51,431 nt of DNA, from positions 1 to 51,431 of the forward strand of contig JAPYUM010000025.1 of the NCBI GenBank assembly GCA_029940535.1, written 5' to 3'. This DNA comes from Vicinamibacterales bacterium. Lineage in GTDB: Bacteria > Acidobacteriota > Vicinamibacteria > Vicinamibacterales > UBA8438. Position 1 is the first letter of the stretch, and each line of letters starts with the position of its first letter. This document shows, one piece after another, positions 40,313 through 47,560 of this stretch. The notes under the pieces are model-generated. The model was not told where the DNA came from and did no database searches. It worked only from the letters and a program-made list of their open reading frames with translations. The position numbers were made by a program, and so were the translations under genes.

Positions 40313-42324
40313 GGGCGTACCCGTATCGCGGCACCGAGAACGCGGTCGAATTGCAGCATGACCCGCTGCCCTCTGGCGACGACGGCGCCAGACGGGGGCG
40401 ACTGCGCCGTGACGAAGCCCCGACCGTGCGCTTCTGTGGTCAGACCGATCCGGGCAACCACCCCAAACGCCGACCGAGCGCTAAAACCCTGCAGATCCGG
40501 CATCCGACCAGCGGCCCCCGGCGGTTGGTCGCTACCGGCCGGGGTCGGCAGACGTAGCGACGCGGAACGCACACGCGTACCGGACACCTCATCCGCAGCC
40601 ACCAGAACTGGCGACGGGGCATCGACGTTCGGCGGCACGCCTAGATGACGTAGCGACGCCTCGGCGATGCGCTGAAACACTGGTCCGGCCACCGCTCCGC
40701 CGAATCGCACCACGTCATCGATCACGACGAGAACGGTCAGGGCGGGGCGCGTGGACGGCACAAACCCCACAAACGACGCGACGTTGTGGCCCCTTTCGGC
40801 GTACCGACCATCGATGATCTTCTCTGACGTTCCGGTCTTGCCAGCCACCGTGTAGCCCTCGAGCTGTGCGCTCCGGGCCGTCCCTCTCGACACGACGTCT
40901 TCGAGGATGCGGGTGAGGGTCGACGCGGTCTCACGGCTGATCACTCGTCGAACCACATGCGGAGCCACCTCGAGTCGCTGATCTCCGCTGATTTGCGCAC
41001 GGACCAAGCGGGGTTCGACGAGTTCACCGCCATTGGCGACGGCGCTCATCGCCGCGGCCATCTGCAACGGCGTGACGGAAATGTTGTAGCCCATCGCGAT
41101 GCTGGCGAGGACACCGTCACGTAGGCGCGACCAGTCGCGGCGCACGATTCCACGGCTCTGGCCGGCGAAGTCGGGAGACGCGATCTGGCCGAAACCGAAT
41201 CGCGTCACGTAGCGTCCGAGCCGCTCCGGTCCAAGCGCGATGCCAATCTTGCTCGCCCCGACATTGCTTGACTTGACGATGACGTCCGCGAACGAGAGCG
41301 CCCCGTAGTTGCGGCCCATGTCGTCGATTCGATGCGACCCGAACCGAATGACGCCGGGACTGGTATCGATGATCTGCTCCGGTTCGAAGAACCGCTCCTC
41401 AAGGGCGGCGGACGCCGTCACGATCTTGAGTGTCGACCCCGGTTCATACACGCCCTGGGTGGCACGGTTCCGGCGGGCGTCAGGCGTTGAGGCCGAGAAG
41501 CTGTTGGGGTTGAACGTGGGTTCGTTGGCAAGAGCAAGAATCTCGCCGGTCGACGGATCCATCACGATGACCGTGCCAGCCGCGGCGTCATGCTCGAGTA
41601 CGGCGGCACGCAGCTCGCGCTCGGCGATGTGCTGAATAAGCTTGTCGATGGTGAGCTCGAGCGAGACACCGGCGGTCGGCGGACTCTCGACCCGACTGAA
41701 CGCGCGATTATGAGCGTCCGTCTGCACCAGCACACGTCCCGGGCGCCCACGCACCTCTTTGTCGTACCTCGCCTCGATCCCGTGCAGACCGTTGTTGTCG
41801 ATCCCGACGTAGCCGAGCAAGTGCGCGGCCAGCTCCTTGTTGGGATAGAAGCGGCGACTCTCCTTGACGAGCCCGATGCCTTCGAGGTCCAGTTCTCGGA
41901 TTCTGCGGGCGGCGTCGACAGACACGCGACGCTCTACGTAGGCGAACAACCGGTCTTCACCCAGCCGACTCTGAAGCCGACCGCGTTGCGCTTCGTCGCA
42001 CTCGAGCACGTTGCACAGCTGCCGCGTGGTCTCGACGGGATCGTCCACCTGCACCGGCACCGAGACCACGGTGTCGGCATCGACGCTGTAGGCGAGCACG
42101 CGGCCCTCCCGGTCGAGAATCTCTCCTCGCTTTGGATGGGTTTCGATGGAACGTGAACGTTGCCGCTCAGCGCGCTCCACGAGATCGGCGTGACGCAACA
42201 CCTGCAGATGTACGAGCCTCCCCTCGATCGCCAGACCCCACAGCAGCATCAGGCTCGCCGTGACGAGCACGCGCCGCCGGATGACTTCGCGCCAGCGGTC
42301 GGTGGAAGCAGGAGGCGGCACCAT
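40309..42324 (-). CDS. ftsI: Septal peptidoglycan transpeptidase FtsI (PBP3) with C-terminal PASTA domain
   Basis: 671 residues. One N-terminal membrane anchor (about 18-36), a pedestal domain (RGEILDREGRVLAYSVDADT), then the transpeptidase domain with SxxK at Ser297-Lys300 (GVYEPGSTLKIV), SxN in KSSNVGASKIG and KTG at 496-498 (VAGKTGTSEKI). The last 60 residues (RMPDLQGFSARSAFGVVARI onward) form a single PASTA-like domain after a proline-rich linker. PASTA domains are more usual in SpoVD/Pbp2x-like proteins and in Gram-positive PBPs. 16 bp follow ftsL. Confidence 0.95.
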   Translation of the reverse strand: MVPPPASTDRWREVIRRRVLVTASLMLLWGLAIEGRLVHLQVLRHADLVERAERQRSRSIETHPKRGEILDREGRVLAYSVDADTVVSVPVQVDDPVETTRQLCNVLECDEAQRGRLQSRLGEDRLFAYVERRVSVDAARRIRELDLEGIGLVKESRRFYPNKELAAHLLGYVGIDNNGLHGIEARYDKEVRGRPGRVLVQTDAHNRAFSRVESPPTAGVSLELTIDKLIQHIAERELRAAVLEHDAAAGTVIVMDPSTGEILALANEPTFNPNSFSASTPDARRNRATQGVYEPGSTLKIVTASAALEERFFEPEQIIDTSPGVIRFGSHRIDDMGRNYGALSFADVIVKSSNVGASKIGIALGPERLGRYVTRFGFGQIASPDFAGQSRGIVRRDWSRLRDGVLASIAMGYNISVTPLQMAAAMSAVANGGELVEPRLVRAQISGDQRLEVAPHVVRRVISRETASTLTRILEDVVSRGTARSAQLEGYTVAGKTGTSEKIIDGRYAERGHNVASFVGFVPSTRPALTVLVVIDDVVRFGGAVAGPVFQRIAEASLRHLGVPPNVDAPSPVLVAADEVSGTRVRSASLRLPTPAGSDQPPGAAGRMPDLQGFSARSAFGVVARIGLTTEAHGRGFVTAQSPPSGAVVARGQRVMLQFDRVLGAAIRVRP

Positions 42325-42340
42325 AGTTCGTCTCGCTCAG

Positions 42341-42763
42341 CTACGGACGGGCCCCGACCACCGCGCTCGCGGCACGCGATGCCAGCACGGAACGGTCGGG
42401 CGGCGGGGTCGGTGTGATTCGCTCGATGACATGCGAGTCGGCGGGAGTCGGGGCCACGAGGTTGAGATCCCCGGTCGCGATCCGCTCGATCCGCCGAGGC
42501 GACCGCAGCGTTTCTATTTCCAGGCGCAAGTGCCGATTCGTTTCGAGCTCATCGTTCCGTTCGCGCTCCATCTGCTCGATGGCATACCCGTGACGGAGCA
42601 GTTCGAAGTGCTGCCAGGCCGAGAACAACAACACGACCACAAGGCCGACGCCGATAGCCAGCGAGCGCCACTGCTGGCGTCGTCGGGTCTTGTCGACCTC
42701 CCGCACGATGGGACTGTTCCGGATGTGGCGCTTGATGTCGTATTCGAGATGGAGCCTGCTCAT
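42341..42763 (-). CDS. ftsL: Cell division protein FtsL-like
   Basis: 140 residues with cytoplasmic basic N-terminus, one transmembrane segment (about 34-52, SLAIGVGLVVVLLFSAW), a coiled coil (ELLRHGYAIEQMERERNDEL, then ETNRHLRLEIETLRSPRRIE) and a Pro/Ala-rich tail. Position between rsmH and ftsI plus this layout identify FtsL, which bridges FtsQ/FtsB to FtsW/FtsI. The ATG overlaps the rsmH stop as ATGA. The sequence itself is poorly conserved, as is usual for FtsL. Confidence 0.85.
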   Translation of the reverse strand: MSRLHLEYDIKRHIRNSPIVREVDKTRRRQQWRSLAIGVGLVVVLLFSAWQHFELLRHGYAIEQMERERNDELETNRHLRLEIETLRSPRRIERIATGDLNLVAPTPADSHVIERITPTPPPDRSVLASRAASAVVGARP

Positions 42764-43647
42764 GCCAGCCTCTCAGCCGCTCGCAAGCGCGCGGACCTCG
42801 CACGTGGGTTGCGCGATACCTCATCCGGATGTGGCCGGACCGGCCTCCGGGTCAGAACGCGCAGGGCGACCCCTCCGCCCTGTTCCAGCTCCCGCAGGGT
42901 GTGCTTCACGATCCGATCTTCCAGCGAGTGAAAACTGATGATCACCATGCGGGCACCCGCGGCAAGGCGACTCGCCAACGACCGCAGGAAGACATCAAGG
43001 CCGTCCAGCTCCCGGTTGACCCAAATCCGCAAGGCCTGGAAGGTCCGGGTAGCGGGATCGATACGGGTACGCCCTCGATACCGGATCGACCGGCGCACCA
43101 CATTCGCGAGCTGGGTCGTTGTCGTCAGCTCGCCGGCGTCGCGCGCCCAGATGATGCGACGCGCGATACGCCGAGAATGACGCTCCTCCCCGTACTCGTA
43201 AATCACGTCAGCCAGCGCCTCAGGAGTGACCTCGTCGAGCATCTCCGACAGGGTCTGTCCCTGACTGCGATCCATGCGCATATCAAGGGGGGCGTCGAGA
43301 CGGAAGCTGAAGCCGCGTCCGTCCGTCTCGAGTTGGACGGTCGAGTGGCCCAGATCGGCCAGCGCCCCGTCGATGCGGTCTATCCCGCGTTCATCCAGTG
43401 CCTGACCAAATTCTCGGTAGTCGGCGTGCACCAACTCCAGCCGACCGAGCCACGGCGACAGCCGCTCTCGCGCCAGAGACAACGCCTCCGCGTCTCGGTC
43501 GAAGCCGAGGACCCGCGTGGCGCCGGCGTGGAAGAGCGCCTCCGTGTGACCTCCGGTGCCGACGGTGCAATCAACCATGAGCTCGCGTCCGGCCGGCGCC
43601 AACTGCTCGATGGTCTCCACTGGCAGCACCGGCTCGTGTAGAATCAT
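42760..43647 (-). CDS. rsmH: 16S rRNA (cytosine1402-N4)-methyltransferase RsmH (MraW)
   Basis: SAM-dependent enzyme that methylates C1402 of 16S rRNA. 295 residues from the ATG at 43647 (MILHEPVLPVETIEQLAPAG). SAM motif VDCTVGTGGHTEALF, then GFDRDAEAL, GALADLGHSTVQLE, GFSFRLDAPLDMRMD, RTFQALRIWVNRELDGLDVF and VIISFHSLEDRIVKH. Normal length. The longer frame to 43740 lies inside mraZ. The motif usually DLGVSS reads DLGHST here, a minor variant. It starts 5 bp after mraZ. Confidence 0.96.
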   Translation of the reverse strand: MILHEPVLPVETIEQLAPAGRELMVDCTVGTGGHTEALFHAGATRVLGFDRDAEALSLARERLSPWLGRLELVHADYREFGQALDERGIDRIDGALADLGHSTVQLETDGRGFSFRLDAPLDMRMDRSQGQTLSEMLDEVTPEALADVIYEYGEERHSRRIARRIIWARDAGELTTTTQLANVVRRSIRYRGRTRIDPATRTFQALRIWVNRELDGLDVFLRSLASRLAAGARMVIISFHSLEDRIVKHTLRELEQGGGVALRVLTRRPVRPHPDEVSRNPRARSARLRAAERLA

Positions 43648-43652
43648 CGCGG

Positions 43653-44093
43653 TCAGATACCGAACTCGGCGAGTGCCCGAGCGTCGTCGTCGGTGAACGG
43701 ATCCCCGTCGAGACGGTTCACAAAGCGGTCGTGGTTCCACACGTCGAGATAGTCGTATTGACCGAACACGTCTACGTCGCCGGACATGGCCGACGACTCG
43801 CGAAGCCGTCCGTGAATCGACACGCGACCCTGCTTGTCGAACTCGCCTGGCTGTCCGAAATAGTTGACGCGGTCAAGAAACTTGCCGCGAGCGGGGAGAG
43901 TGGTCGGGACCTTCGCGAGCTTCTCTTCGATCCCGGTCCAGACCTGGAGTGGATAGATACTCACGAGTTCGCCGGTCAAACTCGTAATGAAAAGCTGGGT
44001 GCCGTATCGGTCTTCAATCGTGGAGCGAAACAAGGTTGGGATCTTCAGACGTCCCTTCTCGTCGATCTTGGCTGAGAAATTTCCGCGTAGCAC
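43653..44093 (-). CDS. mraZ: Transcriptional regulator/division protein MraZ
   Basis: AbrB-fold DNA-binding protein, first gene of the dcw cluster and, in characterised bacteria, a repressor of it. 146 residues from the GTG at 44093 (LRGNFSAKIDEKGRLKIPTL), with GGAG 7 bp upstream. An ATG at 44153 was rejected because the probable promoter lies there. Two tandem SpoVT/AbrB-like halves are visible: KIDEKGRLKIPTLFRSTIED and FDKQGRVSIHGRLRE. Three TGGAN repeats lie directly upstream and are its probable operator. Confidence 0.94.
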   Translation of the reverse strand: MLRGNFSAKIDEKGRLKIPTLFRSTIEDRYGTQLFITSLTGELVSIYPLQVWTGIEEKLAKVPTTLPARGKFLDRVNYFGQPGEFDKQGRVSIHGRLRESSAMSGDVDVFGQYDYLDVWNHDRFVNRLDGDPFTDDDARALAEFGI

Positions 44094-44101
44094 CCTATTT
44101 A

Positions 44102-44126
44102 CTCCACTTGTGTCCAATAAAATCCA
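44102..44126 (-). promoter_or_regulatory. Probable MraZ operator: three TGGAN repeats at 10-bp spacing
   Basis: On the minus strand: TGGAT-TTTAT-TGGAC-ACAAG-TGGAG. The three pentamers are each separated by exactly 5 bp, the same geometry as the TGGGN-N5 repeats bound by E. coli MraZ, but with A at the fourth position. They lie between the -10 box and the mraZ GTG; the last one doubles as the Shine-Dalgarno (GGAG). Confidence 0.72.
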
Positions 44127-44131
44127 CTGCG

Positions 44132-44160
44132 ATAGTAGAAGGCGGCCAGTCAAGTGTCAA
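44132..44160 (-). promoter_or_regulatory. Near-consensus sigma-70 promoter of the dcw cluster
   Basis: Minus strand: TTGACA (44155-44160), 17-bp spacer, TACTAT (44132-44137). Perfect -35, one mismatch in the -10. Expected start near 44125, giving a leader of about 30 nt. Confidence 0.85.
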
Positions 44161-44286
44161 CAGCCAAATTCAGCTGGATCAACGACCTCCGTTTAACTTT
44201 CGCTCCGTCTACACGCGTCCGCGCGTCACTGCACGCCCAACGGCCATGCTGGGGGCGTTTGTGAACGTCGCCACGAACCGCACACG

Positions 44287-45369
44287 ATGCTTCGAGCAGG
44301 GCTGATCGGTCTGCCATCGACCGGGAAGACCACGTTGCTACGGCTGCTGAGCCAGTCCGGAGAGCACGGCGGCCAGCCCGGCGGGCGCTTGGAATCGCAG
44401 GTCGGCGTGGCCCGAGTGCCAGATCCTCGCCTTGACGTGTTGACCACACTGTTCAAGCCAAAGCGACACGTTCCGGCCACTGTGGAACTGACCGAGCTCG
44501 CCGGCCACGGGGGAGCGAAGGCCCTGCTCGACGTGTCTGGTTTTCGCAACGCCGACGCGCTGCTGCATGTGCTCCGACTGTTCCAAGACGAGCGTGTGCC
44601 ACACGCCGCCGGCGATGTCGACCCGGCTCGTGATCTGCGTCGCATGGAAGATGAGCTGATTCTGGCCGACCTCGCGGTCGCGGAACGCCGGCTGGAGCGG
44701 ATCCGGCAGGACCTCAAGAAGGGTAAGAGTCGTGAACTGGACGAGGAGGCTCGGATCATCGAGCGATGCCGGGCTACCCTGGAAGACGGGCAGCCGCTGC
44801 GAGCACTGTCCCTGGATCCCGAGGACACCAAGCGGCTGAGAGGATTCAGCTTTCTATCGGCGAAACCGCTGCTCGTCGTCCTGAACCTGGACGAATCTGA
44901 CGTCGCGGACCCGGCGGGCGCGATCGAACGGGCCGAACTGACCGAGGCGCTGTCCGGTGCCGCCACCGAGACGGTGCCGGTATGCGCGAAGATCGAGCTG
45001 GAGATCGCCCAGCTGCCACCGGAAGACTGCGCGGCGTTTCTGGAGGACCTCGGATTGGCTGACTCCGGTCTCGACCGGGTGATCCGCGCGAGCTATCGTC
45101 TGCTCGGCTACATCTCTTTCTTCACCGTCGGCGAGGACGAGTGCCGCGCGTGGTCCATCCCTCGAGAAACGTCGGCTCAAGACGCGGCCGGCGAAATTCA
45201 CAGCGATATCGCTCGGGGGTTCATACGTGCCGAAGTCGTGTCCTACGAGGCGCTGACCGATCGTGACGGCTCCTACCCCGCGTGCCGCGAGCACGGGGAG
45301 GTCCGGCTCGAAGGCAAGGACTATAAAGTTCGAGACGGCGACATCATCAACTTCCGGTTCGCCACGTGA
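44287..45369 (+). CDS. YchF/Obg-family P-loop ATPase with TGS domain, divergent
   Basis: 360 residues, normal length for YchF, a ribosome-associated ATPase. P-loop GLPSTGKTTLL (8-18) replaces the usual GLPNVGKSTLF. The G4-like LNLDESD fits the ATP-selective NxxE motif of YchF. A coiled-coil arm (MEDELILADLAVAERRLERI) and a full TGS domain (EVRLEGKDYKVRDGDIINFR) are present. The G3 region, normally DIAGLVKGAS, reads TELAGHGG and is shortened, so nucleotide cycling may differ. Divergent from mraZ. It is followed after 22 bp by a sugar-nucleotide epimerase. Confidence 0.8.
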   Translation: MLRAGLIGLPSTGKTTLLRLLSQSGEHGGQPGGRLESQVGVARVPDPRLDVLTTLFKPKRHVPATVELTELAGHGGAKALLDVSGFRNADALLHVLRLFQDERVPHAAGDVDPARDLRRMEDELILADLAVAERRLERIRQDLKKGKSRELDEEARIIERCRATLEDGQPLRALSLDPEDTKRLRGFSFLSAKPLLVVLNLDESDVADPAGAIERAELTEALSGAATETVPVCAKIELEIAQLPPEDCAAFLEDLGLADSGLDRVIRASYRLLGYISFFTVGEDECRAWSIPRETSAQDAAGEIHSDIARGFIRAEVVSYEALTDRDGSYPACREHGEVRLEGKDYKVRDGDIINFRFAT

Positions 45370-45391
45370 GTTACCACACGAACACCACACC

Positions 45392-46369
45392 ATGAGAACA
45401 CTGATCACCGGCGGAGCCGGCTTCATCGGCTCGCATCTGGCCCGCGCCCTACTCGATGTCGGTCACGAGGTGTTCGTTCTGGACAACCTCTCCACCGGGT
45501 CGATCGACAACATCGAACCGCTCAAGACTCACCCGCGGTTCGACTATGCGATCGACACCATCACCAACGAGCCGATGCTCTCCGAGCAGATCGACCGTTG
45601 TGACGTGGTCTTTCATCTGGCGGCCGCGGTCGGCGTACAGTTGATTGTCGAAGCGCCGGTACACACCATTGAAACCAACGTCGCCGGCACGGAGGTGGTG
45701 CTCAAGCATGCCGCCAAGAAGCGCAAACTGGTGGTGATCGCGTCGACGTCGGAGGTGTATGGCAAGAGCACCGCGATTCCGTTCCGCGAAGATGCGGACC
45801 TGGTGCTGGGTGCGCCTCACCAGCACCGATGGGCGTATGCGTGCAGCAAGGCGATTGACGAATTTCTCGCCCTCGCCTACTGGAAAGAACGGCGGCTTCC
45901 GGTCATCATTCTCCGCCTGTTCAACACCGTCGGCCCAGGGCAAACGGGCCGCTACGGCATGGTGATTCCCAACTTCGTTCGGCAGGCCGTGGCGGGCGAA
46001 CCGATCACGGTCTTTGGCCCCGGGACACAGTCCCGAAGCTTTGGCTTCGTGGGCGACGTCACTCGCGGAATCATCGCCCTGGCCGCAGAGCCAAAAGCCG
46101 TGGGCGAGGTCTTCAACCTAGGCAACAACCACGAAACGACGATTCGGGAACTGGCGACCCTCGTCAAAACGCTGGCCGGAAGCGATTCGGAGATCGTGAC
46201 CATCCCCTACGACGAGGCATATGAGAGCGGCTTCGAGGACATGCCCCGGCGCGTCCCGGACCTGACCAAGGTGCAGAACCTGGTCGGTTACGAGCCCCGA
46301 GTACAGCTTCCGGACATCCTCACCTTGGTGATCGAACACCACCGAGCCCAACGCCCAGAGTACGTCTAG
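45392..46369 (+). CDS. NAD-dependent epimerase/dehydratase (sugar-nucleotide SDR)
   Basis: 325 residues from the ATG at 45392 (MRTLITGGAGFIGSHLARAL). Extended SDR: TGGAGFIGS loop at 6-14, LDNLSTG, the FHLAAAVGVQLIVEAP stretch, STSEVYG and catalytic YACSK. The later ILRLFNTVGPGQTGRYGMVI, SFGFVGDVTRGI and RVPDLTKVQNLVGYEP resemble UDP-glucuronate decarboxylase and GDP-mannose dehydratase-like proteins. The exact substrate cannot be told from sequence alone. A longer frame to 45263 lies inside the YchF-like gene. A family 2 palindromic element begins 1 bp after the stop. Confidence 0.85.
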   Translation: MRTLITGGAGFIGSHLARALLDVGHEVFVLDNLSTGSIDNIEPLKTHPRFDYAIDTITNEPMLSEQIDRCDVVFHLAAAVGVQLIVEAPVHTIETNVAGTEVVLKHAAKKRKLVVIASTSEVYGKSTAIPFREDADLVLGAPHQHRWAYACSKAIDEFLALAYWKERRLPVIILRLFNTVGPGQTGRYGMVIPNFVRQAVAGEPITVFGPGTQSRSFGFVGDVTRGIIALAAEPKAVGEVFNLGNNHETTIRELATLVKTLAGSDSEIVTIPYDEAYESGFEDMPRRVPDLTKVQNLVGYEPRVQLPDILTLVIEHHRAQRPEYV

Positions 46370-46370
46370 G

Positions 46371-46471
46371 TTTCCTGTCGAGGCGTCCGCCTGGCGGCGT
46401 TGCTGCGTCGGTCACATGCCGCCTGCATGCTCCCTCCTTGCGCCTTGCCACGCGAACGCCTCGCCAGGAAA
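46371..46471 (+). repeat. Repeat family 2, copy 3 (complete, 101 bp)
   Basis: Complete copy. Left arm begins TTTCCTGTCGAGGCGTCCGC, right arm ends CGCCTCGCCAGGAAA; the two 25-bp arms are inverted copies with three mismatches. The interior carries GGCGTTGCTGCGTCGGTCAC. It starts 1 bp after the epimerase stop, in the gene's orientation. Confidence 0.88.
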
Positions 46472-46514
46472 CCGGCTCTGCGGGAGGCGTGGGTTTGGGG
46501 GGGAGCGTCGCGTC

Positions 46515-46548
46515 GCCTAGCCAGACAGACGCCTCGTCAGAAAACCTC
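46515..46548 (+). repeat. Repeat family 2, right-arm fragment
   Basis: CTAGCCAGACAGACGCCTCG followed by TCAGAAAACCTC matches the right arm of the 101-bp element with several changes. It lies 44 bp after the complete copy, so a second, decayed copy probably stood here. Confidence 0.5.
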
Positions 46549-46598
46549 CGGGGCGTGCGACGTCCGCCTTTGGCGTCGCTTTCTCCTCTGTGAGCCTC

Positions 46599-46686
46599 GG
46601 CGCGCACGTGCGCACCTCGCGGCCGCGGAGTGGGGCTCTCGGGGTCCCCGCGGGTCGGGGGGGGTTCGGGGAGCAGCCCCGTCTGA
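46599..46686 (+). repeat. Repeat family 1, copy 3
   Basis: Begins GGCGCGCACGTGCGCACC, middle TGGGGCTCTCGGGGTCCCCG, end GGGGAGCAGCCCCGTCTGA. Its last bases run into GAGGAGG, which can serve as Shine-Dalgarno for a GTG at 46696. Together with the family 2 copies it fills the 350-bp gap before the STN-domain gene. Confidence 0.8.
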
Positions 46687-46719
46687 GGAGGTTGCGTGTG
46701 TTCCGGTGTCGAGAGTCGT

Positions 46720-47466
46720 ATGCTTGACCTGATGCCCAAGGTGTCCTTCACGGAGTTCGTGATTCGGCTCGCTACGATCTGCGTCATGTTGACCTTGGCG
46801 GGGCCGACCGACGCCGCTGACAACCTCGAGCTGTCCCTCCAGGACGGCCGGGTCACGATCCGGGCGCAGCAGGTGTCGATCAAGACAATCCTCTCGGAGT
46901 GGGGCCGTGTCGGCAATACCACCATCATTGACGCGGACGGACTGGCTGACCAGGTCGTAACCCTGGAACTCGTCGACGTGCCGGAAGCGCGCGCCCTGCG
47001 CACACTGCTGCGCGACGCAGCCGGCTACCTCGCCGCGCCACGCGCGGAGCTTTCGGACGGGGACTCGCGGTTCGACCGCATCCTGGTGATGGCGGTGAGC
47101 AAGCCAGCGGCGACGCGGCAAGTGGCCGGCGTCCGAGGGTCCAGGCCGGCTCCGCCGCGGGTGAGTCCAACCAGTGGCCGTAGTCCAAACAACGGTAGAC
47201 GCGGTCGTACACCGTTCACAGCGACCGCCGCGCAGCAGGAACAGTCGGAACAGCTCCAACAGTTGCTGCGGCAATCCGATGACGGGGATGACGAGGAAGA
47301 ACCGGAGACGGTGGACTTGCCGACCTTCGGCAACGTGCCGGCCTCTCGACCTGGGCTGCCGATGGGCAGTTCCGACCCGAGTCGGAGGACCATCGGTATC
47401 GAAACCGGAGCGTTCGGCAGCACGACGACAGCCCCGGCACCAACCTCCACCATACGTCGACGCTAG
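46720..47466 (+). CDS. Secreted protein with STN/secretin-N-like domain
   Basis: 248 residues from the ATG at 46720; GTG at 46696 (with GAGGAGG upstream) and ATG at 46732 are alternatives. A signal peptide ends near GPTDAA. Residues about 33-110 (LELSLQDGRVTIRAQQVSIK, TILSEWGRVGNTTIIDADGL, then VVTLELVDVPEARALRTLLR) resemble the short STN domain found in secretins, FecA-type receptors and FecR-like partners. The rest is low-complexity, Gln/Glu/Pro/Ser/Thr-rich. No secretin pore or TonB barrel follows. The stop codon overlaps the start of a family 1 repeat, and the gene converges on the sigma/Ogt ORF. Confidence 0.65.
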   Translation: MLDLMPKVSFTEFVIRLATICVMLTLAGPTDAADNLELSLQDGRVTIRAQQVSIKTILSEWGRVGNTTIIDADGLADQVVTLELVDVPEARALRTLLRDAAGYLAAPRAELSDGDSRFDRILVMAVSKPAATRQVAGVRGSRPAPPRVSPTSGRSPNNGRRGRTPFTATAAQQEQSEQLQQLLRQSDDGDDEEEPETVDLPTFGNVPASRPGLPMGSSDPSRRTIGIETGAFGSTTTAPAPTSTIRRR

Positions 47467-47557
47467 GCGCGCACGTGCGCGCCTCGCGGACGCAGAGTGG
47501 GGCTTTCGGGGTCCCCGCGCAGCGGTCGCCGGGGGTTCGGGGCGCAGCCCCGTCTGA
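47464..47557 (+). repeat. Repeat family 1, copy 4 (best preserved)
   Basis: Contains the perfect 18-bp palindrome GGCGCGCACGTGCGCGCC, then TGGGGCTTTCGGGGTCCCCG and GGGGCGCAGCCCCGTCTGA. It fills the space between two convergent stop codons: it begins at the STN-gene TAG and ends 3 bp before the TAG of the sigma/Ogt ORF. Confidence 0.85.
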
Positions 47558-47560
47558 GTA

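Noticed and set aside
46537-47560. Continuation of the sigma/Ogt reading frame to a 796-residue protein
   Set aside because: Beyond the frameshift the frame is Arg/Ser-rich, runs through a repeat and is antisense to the STN-domain gene; it is open only because of high GC.
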